Made by a program: the position numbers and the translations under genes. The notes under the pieces are model-generated. The model was not told the DNA's origin, made no database searches, and saw only the letters and a program-made list of their open reading frames with translations. From Pseudomonas palmensis (lineage in GTDB: Bacteria > Pseudomonadota > Gammaproteobacteria > Pseudomonadales > Pseudomonadaceae): a stretch of 49,113 bases of DNA. Location of the stretch: NCBI RefSeq assembly GCF_017848315.1, contig NZ_JAFKEC010000040.1, forward strand, positions 1 through 49,113, in the 5' to 3' direction. Below are positions 15,893 to 24,938 of the stretch, piece by piece (position 1 is the stretch's first letter; every line of letters starts with the position of its first letter).

Positions 15893-16966
15893 ATGGCCCG
15901 CATGAAAGCTGCAATCTTTGTCGAGAAGAACCGCATCGTGCTCGATGAAAAACCGATCCCCGAGGTCGGCCCCTCGGACGCCCTGATCCGCATCACCACC
16001 ACCACCCTGTGCGGCACCGACGTGCATATCCTGCGCGGCGAGTACCCGGTGGAAAAGGGCCTGACCATCGGCCATGAACCGGTCGGCATCATCGAAAAGC
16101 TCGGCGCCCAGGTTAAGGGCTTCACCGAGGGCCAGCGCGTCATCGCCGGCGCCATCACCCCCAGCGGCCACAGCTATGCCTGCCTGTGTGGCTGTTCGTC
16201 CCAGGACGGCCCCGGCACGCCGCACGGTTTCAAACCGGCCGGCGGCTGGAAGTTCGGCAACACCATCGACGGCTGCCAGGCCGAATACGTGCTGGTGCCG
16301 GACGCCATGGCCAACCTCTCGCCGATCCCGGACGGGCTGAGTGACGAACAGGTACTGATGTGCCCCGACATCATGTCTACCGGGTTCTCCGGGGCCGAGC
16401 GCGGCGGCGTGCGTATCGGCGACACGGTGGCAGTGTTCGCCCTGGGGCCAATCGGCCTGTGCGCGGTGGCCGGGGCCAAGCTGATGGGCGCCACCACCAT
16501 CATCGGCGTCGACACCGTGCCCGCGCGTCTTTCGGTAGCCCGCCAGCTGGGCGCCACCCATGTGGTGGACTTCAAGCAGGGCAACGTGGTGGACCAGATC
16601 ATGGCCCTCACCCACGGCCGTGGCGTAGACGTGAGCATCGAGGCGCTGGGCACCCAGTCGACCTTCGAGTCGGCGCTGCGCATCCTGCGCCCGGGCGGCA
16701 CGCTGTCGAGCCTGGGGGTGTATTCCTCCGACCTGACCATCCCGCTGTCGGCCTTTGGCGCCGGGCTTGGTGACTACAGCATCGTCAGCACCCTGTGCCC
16801 CGGCGGCAAGGAGCGCATGCGCCGCCTGATGGAGGTGGTGGCCAGCGGTAGCGTCGACCTCAAGCCGCTGGTGACCCACCGCTACAAGCTCGACGACATC
16901 GAGGCGGCCTACGAACTGTTCGCGCACCAGCGCGACGGCGTGATGAAAGTCGCGATCACTCCATAA
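15893..16966 (+). CDS. Zinc-dependent alcohol dehydrogenase (MDR family)
   Basis: The protein has 357 residues and starts at an ATG with GAGGAG upstream. Catalytic zinc ligands are the Cys in TLCGTDVHI and the His-Glu in TIGHEPVGI, plus an Asp further on (CPDIMSTGF). The cofactor fold shows FALGPIGLCAVAGAKLMG, with an Asp after the second strand (IIGVD) that suggests NAD. The four-Cys structural zinc lobe is absent, as in the secondary alcohol dehydrogenase branch (isopropanol-type enzymes). The physiological substrate is not evident from the neighbours. It is convergent with the lipoprotein gene ending at 16976. Confidence 0.85.
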   Translation: MARMKAAIFVEKNRIVLDEKPIPEVGPSDALIRITTTTLCGTDVHILRGEYPVEKGLTIGHEPVGIIEKLGAQVKGFTEGQRVIAGAITPSGHSYACLCGCSSQDGPGTPHGFKPAGGWKFGNTIDGCQAEYVLVPDAMANLSPIPDGLSDEQVLMCPDIMSTGFSGAERGGVRIGDTVAVFALGPIGLCAVAGAKLMGATTIIGVDTVPARLSVARQLGATHVVDFKQGNVVDQIMALTHGRGVDVSIEALGTQSTFESALRILRPGGTLSSLGVYSSDLTIPLSAFGAGLGDYSIVSTLCPGGKERMRRLMEVVASGSVDLKPLVTHRYKLDDIEAAYELFAHQRDGVMKVAITP

Positions 16967-16975
16967 GCACCGCCA

Positions 16976-17998
16976 TCAGGGCTGCATCGCCGGCAAGCCG
17001 CTGCTGAGCACCAGGCTGTCGCGGATCTGCCCCGACAGCGCATTGACCCCCGCCATCACCCCGGTGGCGGGGTTCTGCATCAGGCCCTGCCATTCCTCGT
17101 TGAGCGCCACATTGAGGATTACCCGCAGCTGCTCGACCATGGCCGGGCGCTCGCTTTCGTGCATCATCGCGCCGATGCCCGCCGAGGCCACCGAGATCAG
17201 CGCCCCCACCGCCTTGCCCACCGCAGCCGCCACCGCGCTGGCCGCGCCGCGCGGCACCAGCGTTGCTTCGAGCTGGGCGCTGGCGCGCTTGGCCACCGAC
17301 GACAGGCCCGTGTCGGACGGCGCCTGGCCTGCCGCCACCGCAGCCTTCTGGATCTGCTCGTTCAACGCCAGGTAGGCCGGCAGGCTCAGCAGTGGCTGGG
17401 CCGTGATCAGCTGATGCACCGAGGCGTCGCGTGCGGCCGGCGGGCCGAGGGCGATGGCGGGAATGCGGTTCAGGTGCAGGGCGAACTGGTCGGGGGCGGC
17501 GCGGTAGCGCTGGCCGATACCTTGCAGCTGCTGGCCGAGCAGTTGCACGTACAGTTGGGTGGCGCGCTCGCGGATCAGCTGCGGGTTGATTTCCCTGGCC
17601 ACCGGCTCCAGCACCCGTTCGCGGTACTGCTCCTGCAGGTAGAGCGCCAGGCGGTCCTCGCCGGGCGCGGTCTGCTGGTTCTTGCTGACCTTGTACCAGG
17701 CCACCTTGAGGGTCAGCCACTGCTGGGTCCAGTAGCCGGTGAACCACGGAATGAAGTCCGCCTCGGTACGCGCGTGCACTGCGTCTTTCCATACCTTCAT
17801 GGAGCGTCGCGCATAGTCCTGGGCGGAACGGCTGGCGCCCTCGGAGGCGTCGATGATGTCCCAGTCGACACGTTGCCAGGCGGCCTGGGACAGCACCACC
17901 GGGGGTTGCGGCGCTGGTGTCGGCCGGGACCGGGCGCAACCGCCGATGGCCAGCAACAGTGCAAGGGTGCAGAGGGCGAGCAAGATGCGCTGGTTCAA
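16976..17998 (-). CDS. Uncharacterised lipoprotein
   Basis: The protein has 340 residues from a TTG at 17998, chosen because it begins exactly at a lipoprotein signal (hydrophobic core ending Ile-Gly-Gly-Cys21). The in-frame ATG at 18109 would add a Pro/Arg-rich extension that hides the signal. The body is largely helical. An Ala/Gly-rich stretch at about residues 245-280 (SAVAAAVGKAVGALISVAS) could be membrane-interacting. I do not recognise the family. It is divergent from thpR and convergent with the alcohol dehydrogenase (9-bp gap). Confidence 0.7.
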   Translation of the reverse strand: MNQRILLALCTLALLLAIGGCARSRPTPAPQPPVVLSQAAWQRVDWDIIDASEGASRSAQDYARRSMKVWKDAVHARTEADFIPWFTGYWTQQWLTLKVAWYKVSKNQQTAPGEDRLALYLQEQYRERVLEPVAREINPQLIRERATQLYVQLLGQQLQGIGQRYRAAPDQFALHLNRIPAIALGPPAARDASVHQLITAQPLLSLPAYLALNEQIQKAAVAAGQAPSDTGLSSVAKRASAQLEATLVPRGAASAVAAAVGKAVGALISVASAGIGAMMHESERPAMVEQLRVILNVALNEEWQGLMQNPATGVMAGVNALSGQIRDSLVLSSGLPAMQP

Positions 17999-18123
17999 GG
18001 TCGGCCCCCCGGTGCAGTGAAGCGCTTGCCTGGAGTATAGCGAGCGGCGCGGGAACCACGGCTGGCCTTGGTCGGCGCTGCTCGGTACCCTGTCGGCACC
18101 TGCACACATTCAAGGGAGCTTCC

Positions 18124-18666
18124 ATGCGAGGTGAACTGCGAACCCCGGGCGAGCCGTTCAAGCGCCTGTTCATCGCCCTGCCCTGTACCGAGCAGCAATG
18201 CCGGGCCATCGGCAAATGGCGCAGCACACTGGGGATCACCCGTGGTCGTCCGGTGCCTGCGGCCAATTTTCACCTGACGCTGATGTTCCTTGGGGAAGTC
18301 GGCGTCTCGCGCCTGCCTGCGCTGTGCGACGCCATGGCGGCGGTGCCGCGCCCAGAAGGCCCGCTGCGCCTGGAGCTGGACCGGCTGGTCGCATGGCACC
18401 GCGCCGATGCACTGGTGCTGGAGCCCACGCAGACGCCGGTGGCCTTGCGTCAATGGGTGTATGCCCTGCAGCAGGCGTTGCTGCCGCTGGGCGTGGAAGA
18501 CAGCGTGCGTGAGTTTCGTGCGCACCTGACGCTGGTGCGCGACTACCCGGGTGATGTACCGGAGACGCCGGAGCCACCGGCGTTCAGATTGAACATCGAC
18601 GACTTCGTGTTGTTCGAGTCCAGTGGCGGCCGCTACAAGCCGATAGCGCAGTGGCCGCTGGCGTGA
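18124..18666 (+). CDS. thpR: RNA 2',3'-cyclic phosphodiesterase (2H family)
   Basis: The protein has 180 residues. The ATG at 18124 has AGGGAG upstream; the longer frame from 17917 lies inside the divergent gene and is ignored. Two HxT motifs define the 2H phosphoesterase active site: His50 in HLTLMFLG and His134 in HLTLVRD. ThpR (LigT) opens 2',3'-cyclic phosphates of RNA ends in the cytosol. Length is normal for the family. It is followed 44 nt later by a hypothetical gene in the same direction. Confidence 0.9.
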   Translation: MRGELRTPGEPFKRLFIALPCTEQQCRAIGKWRSTLGITRGRPVPAANFHLTLMFLGEVGVSRLPALCDAMAAVPRPEGPLRLELDRLVAWHRADALVLEPTQTPVALRQWVYALQQALLPLGVEDSVREFRAHLTLVRDYPGDVPETPEPPAFRLNIDDFVLFESSGGRYKPIAQWPLA

Positions 18667-18710
18667 ACCCCTGCCGACCGTGGTGTCGGCGCTGACTGGC
18701 AAGGAAGAGC

Positions 18711-19421
18711 ATGTATTACTGGAACAAGGACAATTTCGAAGGCCTCAGGCGCATTGGCGAGGTCTATGCCTCCCGTGAAGGCTTTGCCGGTTTCTCGCGG
18801 TATTGCCTGCTGCGCGAACAGGGCCTGAAAAAGCCGGCGCTCAAGGCGCTGGACGAGTTTCTCGACGGTGCGCGTCAGCGGGAGGTGGGCCAGCAGCGGG
18901 CGATTGTCTGCGAGATTGCCGACCTTGCCTTCAGCAACAGTGGCGCGCATCAGTTGTTGTCGCATGCCTTGACCCGCTACCTCAGGCAGGTGCTGCGAGC
19001 CTGGTGCGACGAGGGCCCGGCGTTGGCCGAGCCTTATCGCTGGATGGGCAAGCTGACGGGCGAGTCGGCGTGGCTCCAGGCGGCACTGGCGCACGACCCG
19101 CAGGATCAGGTGGCGTTGCGGCAGTTGGCGCTGGATGAGCTGGGCGAGGTTGATTTCATGGTTCATCACCTGCATGAGTCGGTGTTTCTGGGTGACGTTA
19201 CCGTTGCGGCGACGAAGCTTGCGCGTGCCAGTGCGCTGGCGCGGCTGATCGAGGCCGAGACGACCCGCAGTTACATTGATGGTGAAGTGTGCAGCCTGCG
19301 TGAAATGCTCGAGGCCTGGGCGCAGTATCAGGCGGGTGATCGGGCGGTGGGGTTTGCCCAGTGGTGCGAGGCGCAGGCGCATGAGTTCCGGTTCCTGAAG
19401 AGCTACTACTACACCGAATGA
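18711..19421 (+). CDS. Hypothetical protein
   Basis: The protein has 236 residues and starts at an ATG with AAGGAAG upstream. It is soluble and mostly helical by composition, with no signal peptide or membrane helix. No catalytic motif is recognised. The central helices could form repeat-like scaffolds. It is likely co-transcribed with thpR, and it ends just before a REP element and the convergent AraC gene. Confidence 0.7.
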   Translation: MYYWNKDNFEGLRRIGEVYASREGFAGFSRYCLLREQGLKKPALKALDEFLDGARQREVGQQRAIVCEIADLAFSNSGAHQLLSHALTRYLRQVLRAWCDEGPALAEPYRWMGKLTGESAWLQAALAHDPQDQVALRQLALDELGEVDFMVHHLHESVFLGDVTVAATKLARASALARLIEAETTRSYIDGEVCSLREMLEAWAQYQAGDRAVGFAQWCEAQAHEFRFLKSYYYTE

Positions 19422-19438
19422 GGAGTGGCCCACCTCTA

Positions 19439-19464
19439 TTGTAGGAGCCGGCCTTGCCGGCGAA
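19439..19464. repeat. REP element (putida-type)
   Basis: A 26-bp copy of the GCCGGCCTTGCCGGC palindrome, plus-strand orientation, between convergent genes. A 6-bp hairpin (CGAGCG / CGCTCG) follows directly. Confidence 0.85.
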
Positions 19465-19486
19465 CGAGCGCCACGCGCTCGCCTCC

Positions 19487-20416
19487 CTAGAGATAAGCCT
19501 GCTCCCGCCCCGGGCTGCGCTCGAAATGCCGCTTGTACTCGCGGCTGAACTGCGACGTGCTCTGATACCCCACCCGATGCGCCACCTGCGCCACACCCAA
19601 CCCCTCGCCTATCAACATCTGCTGCGCCTTGAGCAAACGCAACCGCTTGAGGTACTGGATCGGCGACAGCAACGTGCAGCGCTTGAAGTGCTCATGAAAC
19701 GTCGAGGTACTCATGTTCGCCCGCCCCGCCAACGCCTCCACGCTCAACGGCTCGGCGTAATGCTCGCGCAAATGGCTGAGGGCTGCAGCGATGCGCGCAA
19801 AATGCCCCTGCTGCTCCACCAGCGCCCGCAGCACCCCGGCCTGCGGCCCACGCAAGGCCACGTACAACACCTCGCGCACTCGCGCCGCCCCCATCACCCG
19901 GCTTTCCAGCGGGTCGTGCAGGCAACGCAGCAGCCGCTCCACGCTCTCGCGCATCGGCGCATCCAGCGCCGCTGATGTCATGGACTCGGGCGTCTGCGCC
20001 GCCACCACCTGGCCAGCCCCCAGCCCCATGCTCTGCACCAGTTCGCTCAGCACCGTGCGGTCGATCGCCACCGACACGCCCAGCAGGGGTTCATCTTCGG
20101 TGGCGAAGGTTTCGCACATGAACGGCACCGACAGTGCCTGCACCAGGTAGTGGCCAGCCCCATATTCCAGGGTGCGCGGCCCCAGCCGGGCCAGTTTGCT
20201 GCCCTGGGCCAGGATCATCAGGCTCGGTTCGTAGATCTGCGGGCTGCTCGCCACGTAGTGGCTCCAGGACAACACCTGCACCTGCGGCAGGTGGGTGTCG
20301 ACCGGGCCCGGGCGGGTGGCAAGGGGTTGGATCAGGGCGCAAAGCGTGGCATTGGCATCGGCGTGGCAGGTGAGCTGCATGGGGTACCGCATCAGAGGAT
20401 CAGACACGCGCATCAT
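19487..20416 (-). CDS. AraC-family regulator
   Basis: About 309 residues from the ATG at 20416. A GTG at 20440 is in frame and possible; no Shine-Dalgarno decides. The N-terminal two thirds match the AraC_N cupin-like sensor (PSLMILAQGSKLARLG, then YLVQALSVPF). The C-terminus holds the two helix-turn-helix units (SVEALAGRANMSTSTFHEHF, then GVAQVAHRVGYQSTSQFSRE). It is the last gene after the binding protein, FAD oxidase and cupin, with a 69-nt gap. It may control that set or be an independent regulator; the sequence alone does not tell. Confidence 0.85.
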   Translation of the reverse strand: MMRVSDPLMRYPMQLTCHADANATLCALIQPLATRPGPVDTHLPQVQVLSWSHYVASSPQIYEPSLMILAQGSKLARLGPRTLEYGAGHYLVQALSVPFMCETFATEDEPLLGVSVAIDRTVLSELVQSMGLGAGQVVAAQTPESMTSAALDAPMRESVERLLRCLHDPLESRVMGAARVREVLYVALRGPQAGVLRALVEQQGHFARIAAALSHLREHYAEPLSVEALAGRANMSTSTFHEHFKRCTLLSPIQYLKRLRLLKAQQMLIGEGLGVAQVAHRVGYQSTSQFSREYKRHFERSPGREQAYL

Positions 20417-20485
20417 CGCAGATTCGCTGCCCACCGCCACTACCGCACGCCCGATCCCGGAGGATCAGGCATGACTATCGGAGCA

Positions 20486-20833
20486 TTAACCCAGGATCAG
20501 GTAGGTCTTGCGTACCGTCTGGCGCACGTCCCAGGTGCCCTGGCTGTTGGCGGCAAAGTACAGCGCATCGCCGGCACCGAACGGGATAGGTTCGCCACCC
20601 TCGGGGGTGAAGCTGCCCTCGCCGCTGATGATGTAGCTGTACTCGGCCTGCACCACCTGGCGCCGGAAGCGCCCCGGCGTACATTCCCACAAGCCGGTGC
20701 TGGCGCCCTGCCCGGCCAGCTCCTGGTGCAAAGCGGTACGCGCCATGGCTACCGGCTCGCCCAGGGGGGCGCCGACTGCCGCGCTGGGGCCGAAGGCCGT
20801 GTCGTCTTCAAGGTGAATCAGTACAGGGTTCAT
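20486..20833 (-). CDS. Cupin-domain protein (Cupin_3/DUF861 type)
   Basis: The protein has 115 residues and starts at an ATG with GAGGA upstream. The single cupin barrel shows WECTPGRFRR, then EYSYIISGEGSFTPEGG, the pattern of the DUF861 cupins often encoded beside amine or amino acid oxidases. The usual His ligands are replaced by Tyr and Ser, so metal binding is uncertain. It starts 9 nt after the FAD oxidoreductase stop and is surely co-transcribed with it. A role in binding or modifying the oxidase substrate or product is inferred from linkage only. Confidence 0.8.
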   Translation of the reverse strand: MNPVLIHLEDDTAFGPSAAVGAPLGEPVAMARTALHQELAGQGASTGLWECTPGRFRRQVVQAEYSYIISGEGSFTPEGGEPIPFGAGDALYFAANSQGTWDVRQTVRKTYLILG

Positions 20834-20842
20834 GTGCAGTCC

Positions 20843-22249
20843 TCAGGATTTGTCTTCAAGCCCGGCCGGGGCCAGGCGGGCCAGCATGCAATCGAGACGG
20901 CCGGCGGTGTGGCCGGCCATTTCGGCGCGCTCCTTGCGTATCACGGCGTTGCGCACCAGCGAACCGCCCACATACCGCAGCGGCTCCGGCGGGAAGGCCT
21001 TGCAGTTGCGCCCCACCAGTGCACAGGTGCTCCAGGCATCCTTGCGCCCCAGGGCCAGGCTGGCCAGGATGCGCCCGCCCAGGCGGCTGGGGCCCACGCC
21101 GTTGCCGCTCCAGCCGATGCCGTAGTGGATGTTGCCCTGCTCGCCCAGGCCGCCGAAGGTCGGCAGGCTGTCGTAGGTGCGGTCGATGGGCCCCGACCAG
21201 GTATGGGTGATGCGCACGTCATCGAGCATCGGGTAGGTACGGCGCAGGTCGGCCTCGGTCAGCGCGATGCTGCCCGGGTCGTGGCTGAACACCGGCCCGA
21301 TCCTGCCGCCGTAGGCTATCGCCCCGGTGCCCTTGCCGAAGGCGATACGGCCATCCACGGTGGTGCGGTAGTAGTCGACCATCAGTTGCGAATCGGTGAT
21401 CGACTCGGCGCCGGTCCAGCCCATCTGTTCCAGGCGGGTCGCCACCGGCTCGGTGAGCACGATGGAACTGTTGACCGGGGTGATCAGGCGCGCCAGTTGC
21501 GGCAAGGCAGCCGCCCAGGCATTGGTGGCCAGCACCACCGAGCCGGCACGGATGCGCGCCTGCGGGGTCAGCACCTGCACCGGTGTGCCGGGCTGGATAT
21601 CGCTGACCGCGGTACCCTCGGCAATCACCACCCCCGCCTCCAGCGCCACCCGGCGCATGCCGCGCACCAGGGCGCCGGGTTGTACGGTGGCGTTGCTGCG
21701 CTCGAACACGCCGGCCAGGTGCACCTTCGAGCCACAACGGCGCGCCACCTCGGCAGCCGGCACCCGCTCGAACGGCGTTACCCCAAGGCGGGCACAGGCG
21801 GCCAGCGTGGCGTTCCAGGTGTCGATGTGCGCGGGGCTGGTGGCCGTCCACAGCCAGCCCTTCTGGCGAAAGTGCGCGTCGATCTGGTGCTGCTGGCAGA
21901 ACTCGCCCAGCTCGCTGATCGCGCGCTCGGCGCTGTGCCCCAGAAACAGCGCCTGCTCCGGGGTGCAGAAGCTCGCCAGGGTGCCGACCTTGGGCCACCA
22001 CGACATCACGAAGCCGCCGTTGCGCCCCGAGGCGCCCCCGCCGCACACGTCCTGTTCCAGCACCATCACACGGATATCCGGCTCATGCTCCTTGAGGGTC
22101 AGGGCGGTCCACAGGCCGACGAAGCCGCCACCGACGATCACCACATCGGCGTCGTGCTCACCCTGCAGCGCCGGGCCGGGTTTGAGGCTGGGCTCGGCGC
22201 TTTCCAGCCAGTAGCTGCGTTTGAGCGGTGCGCTGGGGGTCAGTTTCAT
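20843..22249 (-). CDS. FAD-dependent amine oxidase (PuuB/OrdL-like, DAO family)
   Basis: The protein has 468 residues. An N-terminal Rossmann site DVVIVGGGFVGLWTALTL at about residues 34-52 and Glu after the second strand (VLEQD) mark the ADP-binding fold. GGGASGRNGGFV and the C-terminal GIGWSGNGVGPSRLGG are typical of the gamma-glutamylputrescine oxidase/OrdL branch. It would oxidise a primary or secondary amine with oxygen, releasing an aldehyde. Its ATG overlaps the stop of the binding-protein gene by 4 nt (ATGA), so the two are translationally coupled. This links the oxidase to uptake or sensing of its substrate. Confidence 0.85.
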   Translation of the reverse strand: MKLTPSAPLKRSYWLESAEPSLKPGPALQGEHDADVVIVGGGFVGLWTALTLKEHEPDIRVMVLEQDVCGGGASGRNGGFVMSWWPKVGTLASFCTPEQALFLGHSAERAISELGEFCQQHQIDAHFRQKGWLWTATSPAHIDTWNATLAACARLGVTPFERVPAAEVARRCGSKVHLAGVFERSNATVQPGALVRGMRRVALEAGVVIAEGTAVSDIQPGTPVQVLTPQARIRAGSVVLATNAWAAALPQLARLITPVNSSIVLTEPVATRLEQMGWTGAESITDSQLMVDYYRTTVDGRIAFGKGTGAIAYGGRIGPVFSHDPGSIALTEADLRRTYPMLDDVRITHTWSGPIDRTYDSLPTFGGLGEQGNIHYGIGWSGNGVGPSRLGGRILASLALGRKDAWSTCALVGRNCKAFPPEPLRYVGGSLVRNAVIRKERAEMAGHTAGRLDCMLARLAPAGLEDKS

Positions 22250-23277
22250 GAGCGTGCCGCCCAGGCGTTGAAGCGCTGTTCGAGCAGTTCGCCGTGGTCG
22301 GCCCAGAAGCTTGCGTTCATCGGCAACTGGCCTTGCAGGTTGGGGCTGCCGGTGGGCAGCTCGCTGACCCGCTGCTCGCTCAGCAGGCCCAAGGCCTCGC
22401 GGTTGACCGGCCCGTAGGCGATCTGCTCGGCGTAGCCCTTCTGCTGCTCGGCCTTGAGGGTGTGGTTGATGAACTTCAGTGCTTCGTCGCGCTTCTTGGC
22501 CCCACGCGGGATGGCCCAGGCGTCCATGTCATAGATGCCGCCATTCCACACGATGCGCAGCGGGGTCTGGCTCTGCACCGCGCTGATCCGGCCGCTGTAG
22601 GCCGAGCTCATCACCACATCGCCCGAGGCCAGGTATTGCGGCGGCTGGGCGCCGGCCTCCCACCACTGGATGCTCGACTTGATCTGGTCGAGCTTGGCGA
22701 AGGCGCGGTCCTGGCCTTCACGGGTGGCCAGCAGGGTGTAGACATCGGCCGCCGGCACGCCGTCGGCCAGCAGGGCGAATTCCAGGGTGTACATGGCGCC
22801 CTTGCGCAGCCCGCGCTTGCCGGGGAATTTCTCCAGGTTCCAGAAGTCGTCCCAGCTGGTGGGGGCCACCTTGAGCTTGTCGGCGTTGTAGGCGATCACC
22901 GTCGACCACACGAAAAAGCCCACGCCGCACGGCTGTACCGCACCGGGCAGCAGTTGCGCGGCCACGGCCGGGTCGGGGGCGAACTCTTCGAGCAGGCCTT
23001 CTTCACAGGCGCGTGCCAGCTCGGGCATCTCCATCTCGACCACGTCCCACGAGACGCTGCCGGTATCGACCATCACCTTGACCTTGGCCATCTCGCCATT
23101 GAACTCGCCGGCCACGATGCGGGTGCCGGTCTGTGCCTGGTAGGTGTCATAGAAGGCCGCCACCTGTGCGGCCTTGTTGGCCCCGCCGTGGGACACCACG
23201 GTGAGGTCGGCCAGCGCCGATGTGCTGCACGCAGCGGCAGCGATCAGGGTGAGCGAAAAGGCCAGATTCTTGTGCAT
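22246..23277 (-). CDS. Periplasmic substrate-binding protein (PotD/PotF-like)
   Basis: The product has 343 residues from the ATG at 23277, which has GGAGA upstream. A signal peptide ends at Ala-Leu-Ala23. The mature protein matches the polyamine-type binding proteins (SBP_bac_8-like): DLTVVSHGGANKAAQVAAFY at the start, then WDVVEMEMPEL and PTSWDDFWNLEKFPGKRGLR. These normally deliver ligand to an ABC permease, but no permease or ATPase gene is nearby. It opens an operon with the FAD oxidase and cupin and is divergent from the PucR-type regulator. A polyamine or amino-alcohol ligand is inferred from family and oxidase linkage. Confidence 0.85.
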   Translation of the reverse strand: MHKNLAFSLTLIAAAACSTSALADLTVVSHGGANKAAQVAAFYDTYQAQTGTRIVAGEFNGEMAKVKVMVDTGSVSWDVVEMEMPELARACEEGLLEEFAPDPAVAAQLLPGAVQPCGVGFFVWSTVIAYNADKLKVAPTSWDDFWNLEKFPGKRGLRKGAMYTLEFALLADGVPAADVYTLLATREGQDRAFAKLDQIKSSIQWWEAGAQPPQYLASGDVVMSSAYSGRISAVQSQTPLRIVWNGGIYDMDAWAIPRGAKKRDEALKFINHTLKAEQQKGYAEQIAYGPVNREALGLLSEQRVSELPTGSPNLQGQLPMNASFWADHGELLEQRFNAWAARS

Positions 23278-23395
23278 TGTTATGTTCTCCGGGTCGGGAT
23301 GGCTCAGTAGGCCAAGTGTCGAGCCGCAGCCGGGTCGCCACAATCAGACGCAAACAAGATTCAGCCGCGTACCTTCATACGTTCGTACAAAGCCG

Positions 23396-23424
23396 TTCAA
23401 AGGCGCGCCATGCCCGGTTACACT
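23396..23424 (+). promoter_or_regulatory. Candidate sigma-70 promoter for the PucR-type gene
   Basis: TTCAAA (23396-23401), a 17-bp spacer and TACACT (23419-23424): each hexamer matches four of six consensus positions. Transcription would start about 20 nt before the ATG at 23454. A small dyad TACGTTCGTA at 23378-23387 lies just upstream and might be an operator. Confidence 0.35.
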
Positions 23425-23453
23425 GGCCGTCACCCTGCCCCGGAAGCTGCCCC

Positions 23454-24935
23454 ATGGCCCTGTCTGTCAGCGACATCATCGCCCTGCCCGAACTGCGCAC
23501 CCGCGTCATCAGCGGTGCCGGAGGGCTGGGCAAGCCGGTACGCTGGGCCCACGTGTGCGAACTGGCCGACCCCAGCGAATGGCTGGGCGACGCCGACCTG
23601 CTGATGACCACCGGCATCGGCATACCCGCCGATGCCGATGCCCAGCGCGCGTACGTGGAAAACCTCGCGGGCGCTGGCCTGGCGGGCATGATGATCGGCG
23701 AGAACATGCAGGCCCCGGCCAACCTCGAGGCCTTGATGGAGCGGGCCGACGCCCTGGATTTTGCGGTGATGTTCACCCACTACGGCGTGCCCTTCGCCGC
23801 CGTCACGCGGGCCATCGTCGATGCCGGCCAGCAGGAGGAGCAGGCGCGCCGCAATGCCATCACCCGGGTCTACGAAAGTGCCCGCATGAGCATTCAGGGG
23901 CTGGGCCTGGGCGCACTGCTCAAGCGCCTGGAAAAGGACGTGCAGGCGCGCCTGACCCTGCTCGACGCCGCGTCGCTCGCGCCCTGGCGCGACGCACTGG
24001 GCGGCCTGCCGACAAGCCAGCGCCAATGGCTGGCGGCCCGCCAGCGCGACACCTCGGGCAACCGGCCGGTGGTGCAGCGCCACGCGCTGGAGGCGGGCGA
24101 GCTGCTGGTGATGGCGCTGCCGTCCCAGGCCGACTGCCTGCTGGTGGCCGAAGGTGACGGGCTGCTCGACTACGGCCTGTTGCACCATGTGGTGGCGGTG
24201 CTGGGCATCGAGCTGGAGCGCCTGCGGGTCGACAACGAGCGCAACCTGCGCCTGGGCTCCGAGCTGCTGGACGACCTGTTGCAGCAGCGTCTGCCGGCGC
24301 ATCAGGCACAACAGCGCCTGGCCGCCTTCGACATCGGCGCCGAACAGGCCTGCCTGCTGCTCGGCCGCGCCGCCGGGGTGTCACCGGCGGCCTGCGACGA
24401 AGCCCTGCAACGCCAGGGTCGTCGCGTGCTGATTCGGGTTCAGGGCGATGACCTGATCGTGCTCGGCGCCGCCGAGTGCATCCCGCAGCTGCAGGCGCAA
24501 CTGCAGGTGCCGCTGGGGGTGAGCAACCCGCTGGGCCACGCCGGGCGCAGTGTCGAGGCGCTGCGCGAGGCGCGCCTGGCACTGGCCCACACCAGCGCCG
24601 CGCAACCGCTGGTGACCTACGCCCAGGCCGGCGCCAGCGTACCGTGGCTGGCGCAGAGCCTGGATGAAGCCGAACGTACCTTCCGCAACGTACTGGGCCC
24701 GCTGGCCGACTACGACAGCCAGCAGAACACCCAGCTGCTGCACACCCTGCAGGTGTTTCTGCAACACAACCGCTCGTGGCTGGCGGCGGCCGCGCAGCTG
24801 CACGTGCACAAGCAGACGCTGGTGTACCGCATGCGCCGCATCGAAGAGATCACCGGCCGCTCGCTGGACAGTACCGAGGACGTGGCCACGCTGTGGTTCG
24901 CCTTGCGCGCGGCGCGCATGGCGGGGCTGGCCTGA
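23454..24935 (+). CDS. PucR-family transcriptional regulator
   Basis: The protein has 493 residues from the ATG at 23454. The longer frame from 23277 would overlap the divergent gene's start and is ignored. The N-terminal PucR sensory domain runs over about 1-125 (SVSDIIALPELRTRVISGAG, then LLMTTGIGIP). A GGDEF-related middle region and a C-terminal PucR HTH follow (FLQHNRSWLAAAAQLHVHKQ, then TLVYRMRRIEEITGR). PucR regulators control purine, amine and amino acid catabolic genes. Divergence from the binding protein/oxidase operon makes that operon its likely target. Confidence 0.88.
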   Translation: MALSVSDIIALPELRTRVISGAGGLGKPVRWAHVCELADPSEWLGDADLLMTTGIGIPADADAQRAYVENLAGAGLAGMMIGENMQAPANLEALMERADALDFAVMFTHYGVPFAAVTRAIVDAGQQEEQARRNAITRVYESARMSIQGLGLGALLKRLEKDVQARLTLLDAASLAPWRDALGGLPTSQRQWLAARQRDTSGNRPVVQRHALEAGELLVMALPSQADCLLVAEGDGLLDYGLLHHVVAVLGIELERLRVDNERNLRLGSELLDDLLQQRLPAHQAQQRLAAFDIGAEQACLLLGRAAGVSPAACDEALQRQGRRVLIRVQGDDLIVLGAAECIPQLQAQLQVPLGVSNPLGHAGRSVEALREARLALAHTSAAQPLVTYAQAGASVPWLAQSLDEAERTFRNVLGPLADYDSQQNTQLLHTLQVFLQHNRSWLAAAAQLHVHKQTLVYRMRRIEEITGRSLDSTEDVATLWFALRAARMAGLA

Positions 24936-24938
24936 GGG

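Noticed and set aside
20150..22417. Plus-strand open frame of 755 codons
   Set aside because: Antisense to the AraC, cupin and FAD oxidase genes. The composition is low-complexity and no domain is recognisable.
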